Source: Poseidonibacter ostreae (GTDB lineage Bacteria > Campylobacterota > Campylobacteria > Campylobacterales > Arcobacteraceae). From it: 64,000 nucleotides of DNA. This document shows, in pieces, positions 41,851 through 51,458 of the stretch (the first letter of the stretch is position 1; the number at the start of each line of letters is the position of its first letter). Position numbers and translations under genes: made by a program. Location of the stretch: the NCBI RefSeq assembly GCF_009208055.1, contig NZ_WFKI01000011.1, positions 9,765 to 73,764 of the forward strand, in the 5' to 3' direction. Under the pieces are notes generated by a model. The model saw only the letters and a list, made by a program, of their open reading frames with translations, was not told the origin of the DNA and did no database searches.

Positions 41851-42228
41851 TTAAACTAGTGCTAACTTATTAAGCACATTATATATCATTGATAAAAGTA
41901 AAGAATTTACTAATATCCAAACTCCCCAAAAAAATATACCTTCAAATTTTGTAATAAATAACTCTTTATGTAAATATGGGCAAGATTTATATGCAACATA
42001 TAAAAAGAAGATTACTCCAAAAATAAAAGATATCTTATTTATAGATGAGATAATTATAATTAAAAATGATAAAAAAGGTAAAAATACACTTAAGGCAAAG
42101 AATTTACCATACTTAGGTCTTTTTTCACTTTCATTAAAATATCCAACGGTATGTCCACATTTTGGACAAATTGTTCCCATTCTTTCTAGTATTTGATTTT
42201 CACATTCTGGACATGAAATTAATTTCAT
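41851..42228 (-). CDS. Zinc-ribbon membrane protein, unknown function
   Basis: 125 residues. The N-terminal zinc ribbon has two CxxC pairs (ISCPECENQI and TICPKCGHTVGY). Three hydrophobic segments follow (LSVFLPFLSFLIIIISS, FIFGVIFFLYVAYKSC, FFWGVWILVNSLLLSMI). It is convergent with def. No function can be assigned; zinc-ribbon plus membrane helices is a common architecture of uncharacterised proteins. Confidence 0.7.
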   Translation of the reverse strand: MKLISCPECENQILERMGTICPKCGHTVGYFNESEKRPKYGKFFALSVFLPFLSFLIIIISSINKISFIFGVIFFLYVAYKSCPYLHKELFITKFEGIFFWGVWILVNSLLLSMIYNVLNKLALV

Positions 42229-42338
42229 ATATTATACTCCGTAAATTAAAATTGAATTTATAAAGTATATTTATACCTTTTTGTAGATTGTATTGATATT
42301 AAAAACATAGAAGAAAGTAAAAAAGTTAAAGAAGATAA

Positions 42339-42367
42339 AATAAGAGTAGCTTTTAACTACTCTTATT
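42339..42367 (-). terminator. Terminator of the chemoreceptor-PAS operon
   Basis: AATAAGAGTAG pairs with CTACTCTTATT (11 base pairs, 7-base loop), overlapping the PAS gene stop. On the reverse strand it is followed by TTTTATC. Confidence 0.7.
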
Positions 42368-42761
42368 ATTCATTATTCCACTGCTTGTAAAGTTTTTCAG
42401 CAGCTGCAATTTCATCTGGAGTAGCTTTTCTTCTACATGATAAAAAGCCATTACCTCCATCACAAGATTCAAAAGGATAAACTGTTGCAAAAACCCAATA
42501 AAAACCACCATCTTTTGTTGCATTTTTTACATAACCTGTCCAAATATTACCACTTTGAACTGTTTCCCAAAGTGATTTAAATGCTTTTTTAGGCATATCC
42601 TTATGTCTTACCATATTATGAGGTCTACCCATAAGTTCTTCTAATGTATAACCTGCAATTTTACAAAAATCACTATTAGCAAAAAGGATTGTTCCTTTTG
42701 CATCAGTTTCACTTACTAAAAATGAATAGTCATCTAAAACTGTTTCTTGTCCTGCTGCCAT
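42366..42761 (-). CDS. PAS domain protein (Aer/CetB-like signal sensor)
   Basis: A 131-residue single PAS domain: FLVSETDAKGTILFANSDFC, IAGYTLEELMGRPHNMVRH and WTGYVKNATKDGGFYWVFAT match the Aer/CetB PAS that binds FAD for energy or redox taxis. No other domain is present. The gene is 15 bases downstream of a chemoreceptor gene in the same direction. This recalls the split CetA/CetB energy-taxis pair of Campylobacter jejuni, although the receptor here has its own Cache sensor. Confidence 0.85.
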   Translation of the reverse strand: MAAGQETVLDDYSFLVSETDAKGTILFANSDFCKIAGYTLEELMGRPHNMVRHKDMPKKAFKSLWETVQSGNIWTGYVKNATKDGGFYWVFATVYPFESCDGGNGFLSCRRKATPDEIAAAEKLYKQWNNE

Positions 42762-42776
42762 GTTAAATCCTTTCTT

Positions 42777-44561
42777 TTAATTAAATTGTTTACTTTGTGC
42801 ATCTGCAACTAAATTATGTGCCATTTTTGATACTTCACTTGAAATATTAGTGATTTGTGTTGATTCACTCGCATTTTCTTGAGTTACTCTATCTAACATA
42901 GTAATTGCATCATTAATTTGTTCAATTCCTGTCATCTGTTCTTTTGATGAACTACTTACATCTTCGATAATTTGAATTGTTTCTTGAATTTGTAAATTTA
43001 AGTTTTCATAACCTTTAATCATATCATCAGAGATTTTTTTACCTTCATTTGCTTTTGAGTTTGCATCTTCTACTAAGTCTTTAATTTCTTTAGCAGCTTC
43101 AGCAGATCTACTTGCAAGGTTTCTAACTTCTGCAGCAACAACAGCAAAACCTTTTCCTGCTTCACCAGCAGTAGCAGCTTCAACTGCTGCATTTAATGAA
43201 AGAATATTTGTTTGAAATGCAATTTGATCAATTACTGTAATTGCTTCATTTATTGATGTGACTTTTGTATTGATTTCTTCCATAGAAGCAGCTGTTTTAG
43301 TTGCAAGATTTTGACCATCAGTAACAGCTGTTGTTACTGTTTGTCCTAAAGTAGCCATTTTACTTGCATTTTGTGCATTGTTTCTAGTGATTGATGTAAT
43401 CTCTTCAACTGCAGCTGATGTTTCTTCAAGAGATGCAGCTTGTTCATTTGCTTTAGAAGCTAAGTTATGCATAGAGTTTTTCATTGTTGATGCATTAGCT
43501 TCTAATGTTTGTCCATTTGATAAGTTTATTTTTGCACTTTTACTTAATGAATCTCCTAATATATTTACACCTTGCATAACTGATAATAATCTAGCTTTTA
43601 ATCTAGGTGAAATTGTAATCTTCTCTTTAAAGTCATCATTTGCATATGCATTTGTTACTTTTTCTAATTCAATCATATTATTTTCTAAAGTTTCAAGCAT
43701 TTCATTGATAGTTTTTCTAAGAGTACTAATCATTGGATTTTCAGTTGTTGCTTTTACTCTACATTTAAAAATCCCTTGTTCAACTTTATCAAGTGTTAAA
43801 ACTATCTCTCCAATAACTTTCATATCATTTTTATACCTACAGTCAAAATCATCAGATACATTATTGATTTGATTAATCATTTTTGCAAATTCATTATTTT
43901 CTTTTGGTATAACTTTTGCTAGTTTATTTTGTTTCAGTGAAATAAAGTTTAAGAACTCTTTAAAATAACTATTATATAAGGCTATTCCTGAAGAAATATT
44001 TTTTATTATAATAAATGAGATTACTGCTTGTATTATCATAAAAATCAGACCTAATCCAATAATATATATGAAAAACTCGTTATTTACATCATCTAAATAA
44101 TCAGCTTTATTAACTCCCGGAGCTATCCACATATTCCACTTAGGAATATATCTATATGCAACAATTTTTTCTTGTCCTGTTGTTACTGAAGTATATGAAA
44201 GTAATCCGCCTTTTTTGTCAGTTCGGATTTTATCTGCATAAGATTGACCAGCTAAACTTTTTCCCTCTTTTTTAGGGTGTACTATTAAAGTAGCATTTTC
44301 ATCTAATATATAAACATAGCCTGTTTTACCAATACTAATAGCTTTAATTGCATTTTTAAATGCATTATCTTCGTAACCTTTAGGATTTTGTTCTGCAAAA
44401 AGATTAACCATTTGCTCAATTGAGTTGGCAATAGAATTTATATCTTTTTGCATTATATTTTTAATGTTTGTAGTAGCTGTAAAATAAGATACAACAATTA
44501 ATAATATAAATCCAATTTGTGCTAATAACATGTTTAAGAATAATTTTTTATTAGTGTTCAT
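42777..44561 (-). CDS. Methyl-accepting chemotaxis protein with Cache domain
   Basis: 594-residue chemoreceptor. Membrane segment LFLNMLLAQIGFILLIVVSYF, then a periplasmic single Cache domain (KTGYVYILDENATLIVHPK, IAYRYIPKWNMWIAPG-like end), a second membrane helix (FIYIIGLGLIFMIIQAVISF), a long linker and the signalling hairpin AFQTNILSLNAAVEAATAGE with flanking methylation helices. Cache domains of this type often bind small organic acids. The PAS protein just downstream is a likely partner. The ATG at 44561 has AAGGGAAG upstream. Confidence 0.93.
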   Translation of the reverse strand: MNTNKKLFLNMLLAQIGFILLIVVSYFTATTNIKNIMQKDINSIANSIEQMVNLFAEQNPKGYEDNAFKNAIKAISIGKTGYVYILDENATLIVHPKKEGKSLAGQSYADKIRTDKKGGLLSYTSVTTGQEKIVAYRYIPKWNMWIAPGVNKADYLDDVNNEFFIYIIGLGLIFMIIQAVISFIIIKNISSGIALYNSYFKEFLNFISLKQNKLAKVIPKENNEFAKMINQINNVSDDFDCRYKNDMKVIGEIVLTLDKVEQGIFKCRVKATTENPMISTLRKTINEMLETLENNMIELEKVTNAYANDDFKEKITISPRLKARLLSVMQGVNILGDSLSKSAKINLSNGQTLEANASTMKNSMHNLASKANEQAASLEETSAAVEEITSITRNNAQNASKMATLGQTVTTAVTDGQNLATKTAASMEEINTKVTSINEAITVIDQIAFQTNILSLNAAVEAATAGEAGKGFAVVAAEVRNLASRSAEAAKEIKDLVEDANSKANEGKKISDDMIKGYENLNLQIQETIQIIEDVSSSSKEQMTGIEQINDAITMLDRVTQENASESTQITNISSEVSKMAHNLVADAQSKQFN

Positions 44562-44728
44562 TAAACTTCCCTTTTATTAAAATTAGCTTTATTGTATTAT
44601 TTAATTTATTAATATTGTATTTTATAAGAGTTGGATTATTATTAAATTGTAAAATATGTCATATTTTCTATATATTTTAGTATTTTTATAAAAATAATCA
44701 TTCTATTTATAAAAAACTAATATTTAGA

Positions 44729-44734
44729 TATAAT
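44729..44734 (+). promoter_or_regulatory. Probable -10 box of comM
   Basis: TATAAT in TTTAGATATAATTT, 27 bases before the TTG start at 44761, with AAAGGA between. Confidence 0.45.
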
Positions 44735-44760
44735 TTAAAATATTATTTAAAAGGATATCT

Positions 44761-46281
44761 TTGAAAATTATAAATTCTGCTTCATTAGATGGAATTGATG
44801 CATTAAGCATAAATGTAGAATCAACTTTTACAAAAGGCTTGCCATCTTTTACAATTGTTGGTTTAATATCAACAAGCATTCAAGAATCAAAAGATAGAGT
44901 AAAGTCTGCATTGCTAATGAATGACTATAAGTTTCCACCACTAAAAATTACTGTAAATCTATCTCCTTCTGATATTAAAAAAAAAGGTACTCATTTTGAT
45001 TTAGCTATTGCTTTGCAAATTGCCTTATATGATATAAAAAAAGATGTATTCTCTGGTTTTTTTGTCTTTGGAGAGCTTGGACTTGATGGAAGTATAAAGG
45101 ATACAAGTACAATCTTCCCTTTAGTTTTATCTTTAGCAAAAAATAGTGAAAAAATGAAAATCTTAGTATGTGAAGATAGTGCACAAAAGATTTCAAATAT
45201 ACCAAATGTAGAAATTTATATTGTAAAGAATATAAGTGAAGCAATTGAATTTTTTAGTAAAGAGGATAACGAGAGTAAGGATAAGTATAGATATCATTCT
45301 AAAGAATTAAATGCAAAAAAAATTGAAATTAAGAGTAAGATATATTATTATGAAAATACTTATTTCGATGACTTTTCTGATGTAATAGGTCAAGATAATG
45401 CGAAGTTTGCAGCACTAATTTGTGCAGCTGGAAATCACAACCTTATGTTTGAAGGAAGTCCTGGATGTGGCAAGAGCATGATTTCTAAAAGAATAAGATA
45501 TATACTTCCTCCAATGAGTTTAGATGAGATATTAGAAAAAGCAAAATTACAATCTTTAGATTATAAAAACATAGAATTTTCAGCTTTAAGAGTTTTTAGA
45601 AATCCACATCATAGTTCTACTAAGTCATCTATTTTTGGTGGAGGAAGTGCGAATGCTAAAATTGGAGAAATTGCCTTAAGTAATAATGGCATTTTATTTT
45701 TTGATGAATTGCCACACTTCTCAAAATCCATACTTGAAGCTTTACGAGAGCCTTTGGAAGATAATAAGATATTGATTTCAAGAGTAAATAGTAAAACAGA
45801 ATATGAAACAAAATTTATTTTTATCTCTTCTATGAATCCTTGTCCTTGTGGAAATCTTCTTTCAAGTATCAAGCAATGTAGATGTAATGAAGCTGAAATA
45901 CAAAGATATAAAAATAGATTATCAGAGCCATTTTTAGACAGAATTGATTTATATGTAGTTATGAATGATACTTTAAATGACTCAAAAAATATTGTAAGTT
46001 CAAAAGAGTTACATGAAAATGTAATTAAAGCATTTGTAAAACAAATGCAAAGAGGGCAAGAGGAGTTAAATGGAAAATTATCAGATGCAGATATAAAAAA
46101 ATATTGTCTTTTAGATGAAGATGCAAAAGCTTTATTTGAAAGTGCAAAAATAAATTATCAATTATCTTTTAGAAGTATAAACAAAGTTTTAAAAGTTGCA
46201 CGAACTATTGCTGATTTAAATGATAATAAATCAATTACAAAAAATGATTTATTAAAAAGTTTGAGTTTTAGACGTAGGTAA
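44761..46281 (+). CDS. comM: ComM/YifB family AAA helicase (Mg chelatase-like)
   Basis: Hexameric AAA+ branch-migration helicase that promotes integration of single-stranded DNA during natural transformation. In 506 residues: the N-terminal Lon-protease-like ChlI domain (TIVGLISTSIQESKDRVKSA, KKGTHFDLAIALQIALYD), Walker A FEGSPGCGKSMISKRI (about 236), FRNPHHSSTKSSIFGGG, Walker B NGILFFDELPHFSKSILEAL and the zinc-like MNPCPCGNLLSSIKQCRCNE, ending in LNDNKSITKNDLLKSLSFR. TTG start at 44761 with AAAGGA upstream. A pilus/secretion-like operon lies just downstream of era. Confidence 0.93.
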   Translation: MKIINSASLDGIDALSINVESTFTKGLPSFTIVGLISTSIQESKDRVKSALLMNDYKFPPLKITVNLSPSDIKKKGTHFDLAIALQIALYDIKKDVFSGFFVFGELGLDGSIKDTSTIFPLVLSLAKNSEKMKILVCEDSAQKISNIPNVEIYIVKNISEAIEFFSKEDNESKDKYRYHSKELNAKKIEIKSKIYYYENTYFDDFSDVIGQDNAKFAALICAAGNHNLMFEGSPGCGKSMISKRIRYILPPMSLDEILEKAKLQSLDYKNIEFSALRVFRNPHHSSTKSSIFGGGSANAKIGEIALSNNGILFFDELPHFSKSILEALREPLEDNKILISRVNSKTEYETKFIFISSMNPCPCGNLLSSIKQCRCNEAEIQRYKNRLSEPFLDRIDLYVVMNDTLNDSKNIVSSKELHENVIKAFVKQMQRGQEELNGKLSDADIKKYCLLDEDAKALFESAKINYQLSFRSINKVLKVARTIADLNDNKSITKNDLLKSLSFRRR

Positions 46282-46359
46282 ATTCAATTTAACCCTTTAT
46301 AATCACAATCATGCTATTATCCAAATAATTAAATAAGCTTTAAAGCTTGAGGAGAATTA

Positions 46360-47244
46360 ATGACTAAATGTGGTTATGTATCAGTAGTAGGACGACCTAA
46401 TGCTGGAAAAAGTTCGTTATTAAACTGGTTAGTTGGTGAAAAGATTGCAATGGTTTCACACAAAGCTAATGCTACAAGAAAAAGATCAAATATAATTGTA
46501 ATGCATGAAGATGATCAAATTGTATTTGTCGATACTCCAGGAATTCATGAAACAGAAAAACTTATAAATAAGTTTATGTTAGATGAAGCATTAAAAGCAA
46601 TGGGTGATTGTGATTTAATTTTATTCTTAGCACCTATTACTGATAAACTAACACATTATGAAGATTTTTTAGTAAAAAATAAAAAAAATGTAAATCATAT
46701 TTTATTACTTACAAAAATTGATAATGTTTCAAATGAAGAAGTTTTAGCAAAAATGAAAGAGTATGAAGTTTATTCAGATAAGTATGAGTCAGTTATTCCT
46801 GTATCTATTAAAAAAGCTACAACTCATGCAGATATTTTAGATAGTGTTGTTAAGCATTTACCTGAGCATCCTTATTTATTTGACCCTGAGATTATGACAA
46901 CTGAGCATATGAGAGATATCTTTAAAGAGTTTATTAGAGAATCAATTTTTGAAAATATTTCAGATGAGATTCCTTATGAAACAGATGTTTTAATAAATAA
47001 AGTAGAAGAAAAACCAAAAATTGATGTAATTAAAGCTACTATTATTGTTCAAAAAGGAACACAAAAGGGTATGATTATTGGTAAAAATGCAGATGCTATT
47101 AAAAGAATTGGTAGAGATGCAAGACTTAAAATAGAAAAACTTACTGGAAGAAAATGTTTTCTAGAACTTTTTGTTTCAATTAAAAAAGGTTGGACAAAAG
47201 ATAAACAAGGTCTTAAAGAGCTTGGTTATGATGTAACATTCTAA
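46360..47244 (+). CDS. era: GTPase Era
   Basis: Essential GTPase for 16S rRNA maturation and 30S assembly. In 294 residues: G1 GRPNAGKSSL, G2 region ATRKRSN, G3 DTPGIHE, G4 LTKIDN, G5-like VSIKK, and a C-terminal KH domain (IIVQKGTQKGMIIGKNADAI). AGGAG precedes the ATG. A TATAAT at 46298-46303 could be its own promoter. Confidence 0.96.
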   Translation: MTKCGYVSVVGRPNAGKSSLLNWLVGEKIAMVSHKANATRKRSNIIVMHEDDQIVFVDTPGIHETEKLINKFMLDEALKAMGDCDLILFLAPITDKLTHYEDFLVKNKKNVNHILLLTKIDNVSNEEVLAKMKEYEVYSDKYESVIPVSIKKATTHADILDSVVKHLPEHPYLFDPEIMTTEHMRDIFKEFIRESIFENISDEIPYETDVLINKVEEKPKIDVIKATIIVQKGTQKGMIIGKNADAIKRIGRDARLKIEKLTGRKCFLELFVSIKKGWTKDKQGLKELGYDVTF

Positions 47245-47261
47245 AGAGAACTTTCTCTTTA
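47242..47261 (+). terminator. Hairpin after era
   Basis: TAAAGAGA pairs with TCTCTTTA around a 4-base loop, starting at the era stop codon. The trailing T run is poor, so termination may be partial. Confidence 0.45.
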
Positions 47262-47359
47262 GTCTTAATACTTAAAAAATAAAACTAATATAAAAACTTA
47301 ATAAATATCTTAAATAATTATTATAAAGTAATATAAAATATTATTTAAAGTAGTTTATT

Positions 47360-48268
47360 ATGAGCGATATTGCAAATATTTCAGATATCCAAAATTTGAT
47401 TGTTGATGTTTCTGAAGAGATTAATCAAAAAAATCTTTTAAACTTTACTCAAACTTCTTTAGATATAAATAATATAAAATACTCTTCAAATGACATTATA
47501 TATTGTAAGTTTTTAGAATACTCAAAACAATATCAGATTTTTGTTTTTTCTAGTACTTTTAAATATATGCTAATTGAATTACTAAATTATTATAATGATG
47601 AAACTAAAGATACAAAAAGCTTAATGAGTTCACTTGTTTTTAAACTATATATAACGAAGAGTTTTTTTGTAATATATAAGAATGATGAACTTTATGTATA
47701 TCAAGTTTTAAATCATAAATACAAAAATGATGAACTATTAGCATTTATAAATAAAAGCTTTAATATCACTATTTCAAAAAGCTATGAAATATCTGAATCT
47801 AGTTTAAACAAAATTATTGAAAATAAGCATAATCAAATAATAATCTCCTCTTTTTGCAATCTTAATAAAAAAAGTAATAAAAGTTTTCTTTTATATCTTT
47901 TATATTTAGTTGTTTGTGTCTTTTTTATATTAATATACAAAAATCATGAAAGTAATATACTAAAAGATAAGAGATTAGAGAAAATAAATACTCATAAAGA
48001 AGAGTATTTAAAAATATCTAAAATGCTAAAGTTTAAACCTTTTAAAAATGAATATATAAAACTTGTAAATACAGCAGATAAATATAAGTTAAAGATTCTT
48101 TCCTTTGATTATAATCCAAAGATAATGAAAATAAAATTTAGTTCTAAGAACAAAGAAAATATATACTCTTTTTTAAATGAGTATAAAAATAGTGTAGTAG
48201 GTAATAGTATTGTAAGATTGGCTTCAAAAAATATTTTTATAAGTACAGTAAATGTTAAGCCAAATTGA
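47360..48268 (+). CDS. Membrane protein of a pilus/secretion-like operon (PilM/N- or GspL-like)
   Basis: 302 residues. The first about 170 residues are cytoplasmic and not recognised. One membrane helix (FLLYLLYLVVCVFFILIY) follows, and then a periplasmic domain of about 100 residues starting with a coiled segment, as in GspL/PilN assembly proteins. It overlaps the next gene by 17 bases and heads an operon with GspE- and GspF-like genes. The call rests on topology and context more than sequence. Confidence 0.55.
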   Translation: MSDIANISDIQNLIVDVSEEINQKNLLNFTQTSLDINNIKYSSNDIIYCKFLEYSKQYQIFVFSSTFKYMLIELLNYYNDETKDTKSLMSSLVFKLYITKSFFVIYKNDELYVYQVLNHKYKNDELLAFINKSFNITISKSYEISESSLNKIIENKHNQIIISSFCNLNKKSNKSFLLYLLYLVVCVFFILIYKNHESNILKDKRLEKINTHKEEYLKISKMLKFKPFKNEYIKLVNTADKYKLKILSFDYNPKIMKIKFSSKNKENIYSFLNEYKNSVVGNSIVRLASKNIFISTVNVKPN

Positions 48269-48905
48269 AAATAGCTTTTTAAAAAGTGAAATAAAAGTAA
48301 AAATTCAACTTTTTATTTTACCTCTTTTATGTATCTATTTTTATTTCTATTTTTTTGATTATAAAAAAGACTCTTTAGTTTTTAAAAGTACTAATCTAAA
48401 TAGTTTAATAAGTAAAAAGTTTACAGGTTCTTATTTAGAACTAAATAAAGATATAGAAACCTTTTGTTTATCAAAAAAGATAAATATAAATGCAATTGAT
48501 TATAATAAAAATAATCTGTTAATAAAAGGAAGAACTTCCCTAAATAAAATAAATAAACTAATTGTAAAAATAGAATATATTAATAACTTTTCTAAAATCA
48601 CTTCTTTAAATCTTGAAAAAACAGCAAAGCATAATCTATATAACTTTGAAATAAATAGTGAGTTTAAAAAGTATTATATAAAAGAAAAAATCCAAAAAGT
48701 AGAAGAAAAACTAAAAGTAGCAAAACAAAACTTAGACAATTTTCATCTAAAAGCTATTATTTCAAATCATATTTTATTAAATAATAAATGGTATACAAAG
48801 AATGATTTCATAGGCAAATATAAAGTTCTTAAAATAGAAAAAAACCTTGTAGTTTTAAATTATAAACAGAAGAATATAAAAATAAGGCTTAATAAAAATG
48901 AATAG
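48252..48905 (+). CDS. Membrane protein of a pilus/secretion-like operon (PilO/PilP-like)
   Basis: 217 residues: a short cytoplasmic N-terminus, one membrane helix (IQLFILPLLCIYFYFYFF), a periplasmic alpha/beta part, a coiled stretch, and a C-terminal segment (LKAIISNHILLNNKWYTKND then FIGKYKVLKIEKNLVVLNYK). The C-terminal segment has the pattern of PilP/GspC HR domains. Its position directly before the ATPase gene parallels ctsX of the Campylobacter transformation system. The gene overlaps both neighbours. Confidence 0.55.
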   Translation: MLSQIENSFLKSEIKVKIQLFILPLLCIYFYFYFFDYKKDSLVFKSTNLNSLISKKFTGSYLELNKDIETFCLSKKININAIDYNKNNLLIKGRTSLNKINKLIVKIEYINNFSKITSLNLEKTAKHNLYNFEINSEFKKYYIKEKIQKVEEKLKVAKQNLDNFHLKAIISNHILLNNKWYTKNDFIGKYKVLKIEKNLVVLNYKQKNIKIRLNKNE

Positions 48906-50253
48906 TATACATGTAGATTATGATTTGTTTTCTCTTTATGAAAAAGAGTATTTTTTTAAAAATAAAATTGTTCCAATTAAAGAAGATGATATCTCTTTAG
49001 ATTTATTAGTTTGTAAAGATTCAAACTTAAATAGTGTAAATAATGATTTTACAAAAGTATTAAAATTCACGCAAGTTGATACAAATGAATTACTTTTTTA
49101 TTTGAGTTTTCTAGATATAAAAATAGAGTTGTTTAATATAGCCAAATCTATAGTTTTTGAAGAAAAAGATGAAGAGAAATCTGTAGAAAACTTTTTGTAT
49201 AAACTAATAAGTTTTTCAATTCTTACAAGAACTAGTGATATTCATATTGAACAATATAATAGTCAAGTTTTATTTAGATTTAGAGTTGATGGAAAATTAA
49301 AGACGTTTTTTTCTTTTTCTAATAAGTTACTAAAAATTCTTTCTTCATATATAAAGCTTATTTCAAATATAGATATCACGCAGACGCGAATTCCACAAGA
49401 TTCGAGATTCTCAGTTTTAATAAATAGCGAAACTTATGATTTTAGAGTTTCAACAATGCCAACAATTGAGTCTGAATCTATAGTAATTAGAATATTAGAT
49501 AAAAAGAATATAAACAAAAGTATTGAAGATTTGGGTTTATCTTTAGATATATATACAATTTTAAAAAAAGCCTTAACTTTAACTCAAGGTTTGATTTTAG
49601 TTACAGGACCAACAGGTGCTGGAAAAACGACAACTTTATACTCTATTTTAAAGGAGTTAAATTCAAGTGAAAAGAAGATTGTTACAGTTGAAGATCCAGT
49701 TGAATATAAAATAGATTCAATTTCACAAATTGCTGTAAACAATAAAATAGGTTTGAGTTTTGAAGTAATTTTAAGAAATATTTTAAGACAAGACCCTGAT
49801 ATCATATTTATAGGTGAAATTAGAGATAAACTCTCTTTAGATATTGCACTTCAAGCATCACTTACAGGACATTTAGTTCTTGCTAGCATTCACTCAAATA
49901 ATAGTGTTGAGACTATTTCTAGGCTTATGGATTTAGATGCTGATCCTTTTTTAATCTCCTCAAGTTTAAAATTGATTCTTTCTCAAAGACTTATTTTAAA
50001 TTATTGTAAGTTTTGTGAAGCAAAGGGATGTGAAAAGTGTAACTATACAAAATATTATGATAGATCATGTATAGCAGAAGCTATGAATATAGATGAAAAA
50101 ATATCTTCTATGATATTTAAAAAAGAAGATATTAATGAAGTTAAAAAATATTTAAAAAGTACTAATTTTAAGACAATACTTGATGATGGGAAAGAGAAAG
50201 TAGCTTTAAAAGTTACATCTATTAAAGAAGTTTTAAAAGTAGTAAACTTCTAA
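48898..50253 (+). CDS. GspE/PilB-type secretion or pilus assembly ATPase
   Basis: 451-residue hexameric ATPase that powers pseudopilus or pilus assembly. Visible are Walker A VTGPTGAGKTTTLYSIL (about 235), the Asp box VEDPVEYKIDSISQIAVN, Walker B RQDPDIIFIGEIRD, the His box LTGHLVLASIHSNNS, and a four-Cys zinc site (YCKFCEAKGCEKCNY). The N-terminal domain is shorter than in PilB. It overlaps both neighbours. In Campylobacter the corresponding ATPase is CtsE, required for DNA uptake, which fits the nearby comM. Confidence 0.92.
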   Translation: MNSIHVDYDLFSLYEKEYFFKNKIVPIKEDDISLDLLVCKDSNLNSVNNDFTKVLKFTQVDTNELLFYLSFLDIKIELFNIAKSIVFEEKDEEKSVENFLYKLISFSILTRTSDIHIEQYNSQVLFRFRVDGKLKTFFSFSNKLLKILSSYIKLISNIDITQTRIPQDSRFSVLINSETYDFRVSTMPTIESESIVIRILDKKNINKSIEDLGLSLDIYTILKKALTLTQGLILVTGPTGAGKTTTLYSILKELNSSEKKIVTVEDPVEYKIDSISQIAVNNKIGLSFEVILRNILRQDPDIIFIGEIRDKLSLDIALQASLTGHLVLASIHSNNSVETISRLMDLDADPFLISSSLKLILSQRLILNYCKFCEAKGCEKCNYTKYYDRSCIAEAMNIDEKISSMIFKKEDINEVKKYLKSTNFKTILDDGKEKVALKVTSIKEVLKVVNF

Positions 50254-51446
50254 TGAAAAAATATAAAATAAAGTTCCAAAGCAATAATGGAACTAAAACT
50301 ATTTTACTTGAAACAAATGATATTTCAAAAGAGAATTTACCTTCAAATATTACAAATATAAAAGAAATTAAAAAGTTTGATACCACAAGTTTATTTCAAC
50401 AAAAGAAAGTTATAAAAGAGAAAGTTTTAATTAATATTTTTTATGAACTAAACTTAATGCTAGAATCAAATGTTACACTAAGTGATGCTTTAAATATCTT
50501 GATTAAAAATAGAAAAAATAAAATAGTTTTAGAGTTTTTAGAAACTTTAAAATATGCATTTTCTACTTCAAAAAAAGTATCAGAAGAATTAGCTATATTT
50601 AAAATTAATTATCTTGTAGGTTCTTTTTTAGATATTTCTCAAGATTCTGGAAACATTGTTGCAAATGTAAAAGCTTTATCTGAACTATTAATTGAATCTC
50701 ATGAAATAAAAAAGAGTTTTATAAAATCAATAAGCTATCCTATAATACTATTTATTAGTTTTTTTCTTTCTCTTATTTCAATTTTTTACTTTGTAATACC
50801 AAAGTTTAAAACTATTTTTGAACAAACAGATGCAGAACTTCCACTTGCAACAAAAATCCTTTTGAATGTACAATATTTATTTGAAAATTATTTAGTAATA
50901 ATTCTAATTTTTTTACTATTATTATTTTCTTGTTTTATATTTTTTTATAAAAAAGATGAAAAATTCCAATACTTTATTCATAAAGTTTCTATCAATAATA
51001 TATATTTGATTAGAGATATTTATTTAAATATGCAGCTTTATAAGCTGTTTTTATTCTTAGATATAATGCTTAAATCTAAATATGAATTTCATAAGTCACT
51101 AGTCTGTTCAAAAGTTTTAATTAAAAATAAATACCTTTTAGATAAAATGTCAATTATTGATAATTTACTACAAAATGGTAAGGGTATTAGTTCTTCTTTT
51201 TCACAAGCAAAAATATTTGATGATATTACATTAAATCTGATTAATACAGGTGAGGTATCAAATTCATTAGATGTAACAGTTAGTGAAATAAAGAAAATAT
51301 ATAAAAATAGATTTAATGATAAAATTAATTTATTAACAGCCTTAATAGAGCCATTTTTTTTAATTGGTATTATGAGTTTAATTCTTTGGATTGTACTTGC
51401 TGTATTTATGCCAATTTGGGATATGGGAAATATCATAAAAGTTTAA
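50253..51446 (+). CDS. GspF/PilC-type inner membrane platform protein
   Basis: 397 residues with two T2SSF domains: the first ends in SISYPIILFISFFLSLISIF, the second contains LNLINTGEVSNSLDVTVSEI and the final helix LIEPFFLIGIMSLILWIVLA. Three to four membrane helices. It starts with TAATG overlap on the ATPase stop, so the four genes 47360-51446 form one operon. CtsF is the Campylobacter counterpart in transformation. Confidence 0.9.
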   Translation: MKKYKIKFQSNNGTKTILLETNDISKENLPSNITNIKEIKKFDTTSLFQQKKVIKEKVLINIFYELNLMLESNVTLSDALNILIKNRKNKIVLEFLETLKYAFSTSKKVSEELAIFKINYLVGSFLDISQDSGNIVANVKALSELLIESHEIKKSFIKSISYPIILFISFFLSLISIFYFVIPKFKTIFEQTDAELPLATKILLNVQYLFENYLVIILIFLLLLFSCFIFFYKKDEKFQYFIHKVSINNIYLIRDIYLNMQLYKLFLFLDIMLKSKYEFHKSLVCSKVLIKNKYLLDKMSIIDNLLQNGKGISSSFSQAKIFDDITLNLINTGEVSNSLDVTVSEIKKIYKNRFNDKINLLTALIEPFFLIGIMSLILWIVLAVFMPIWDMGNIIKV

Positions 51447-51458
51447 AGGAAATACTTA

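Noticed and set aside
43378..43872. 164-codon forward frame opposite the chemoreceptor
   Set aside because: Antisense shadow of a strongly conserved signalling domain; no independent support.
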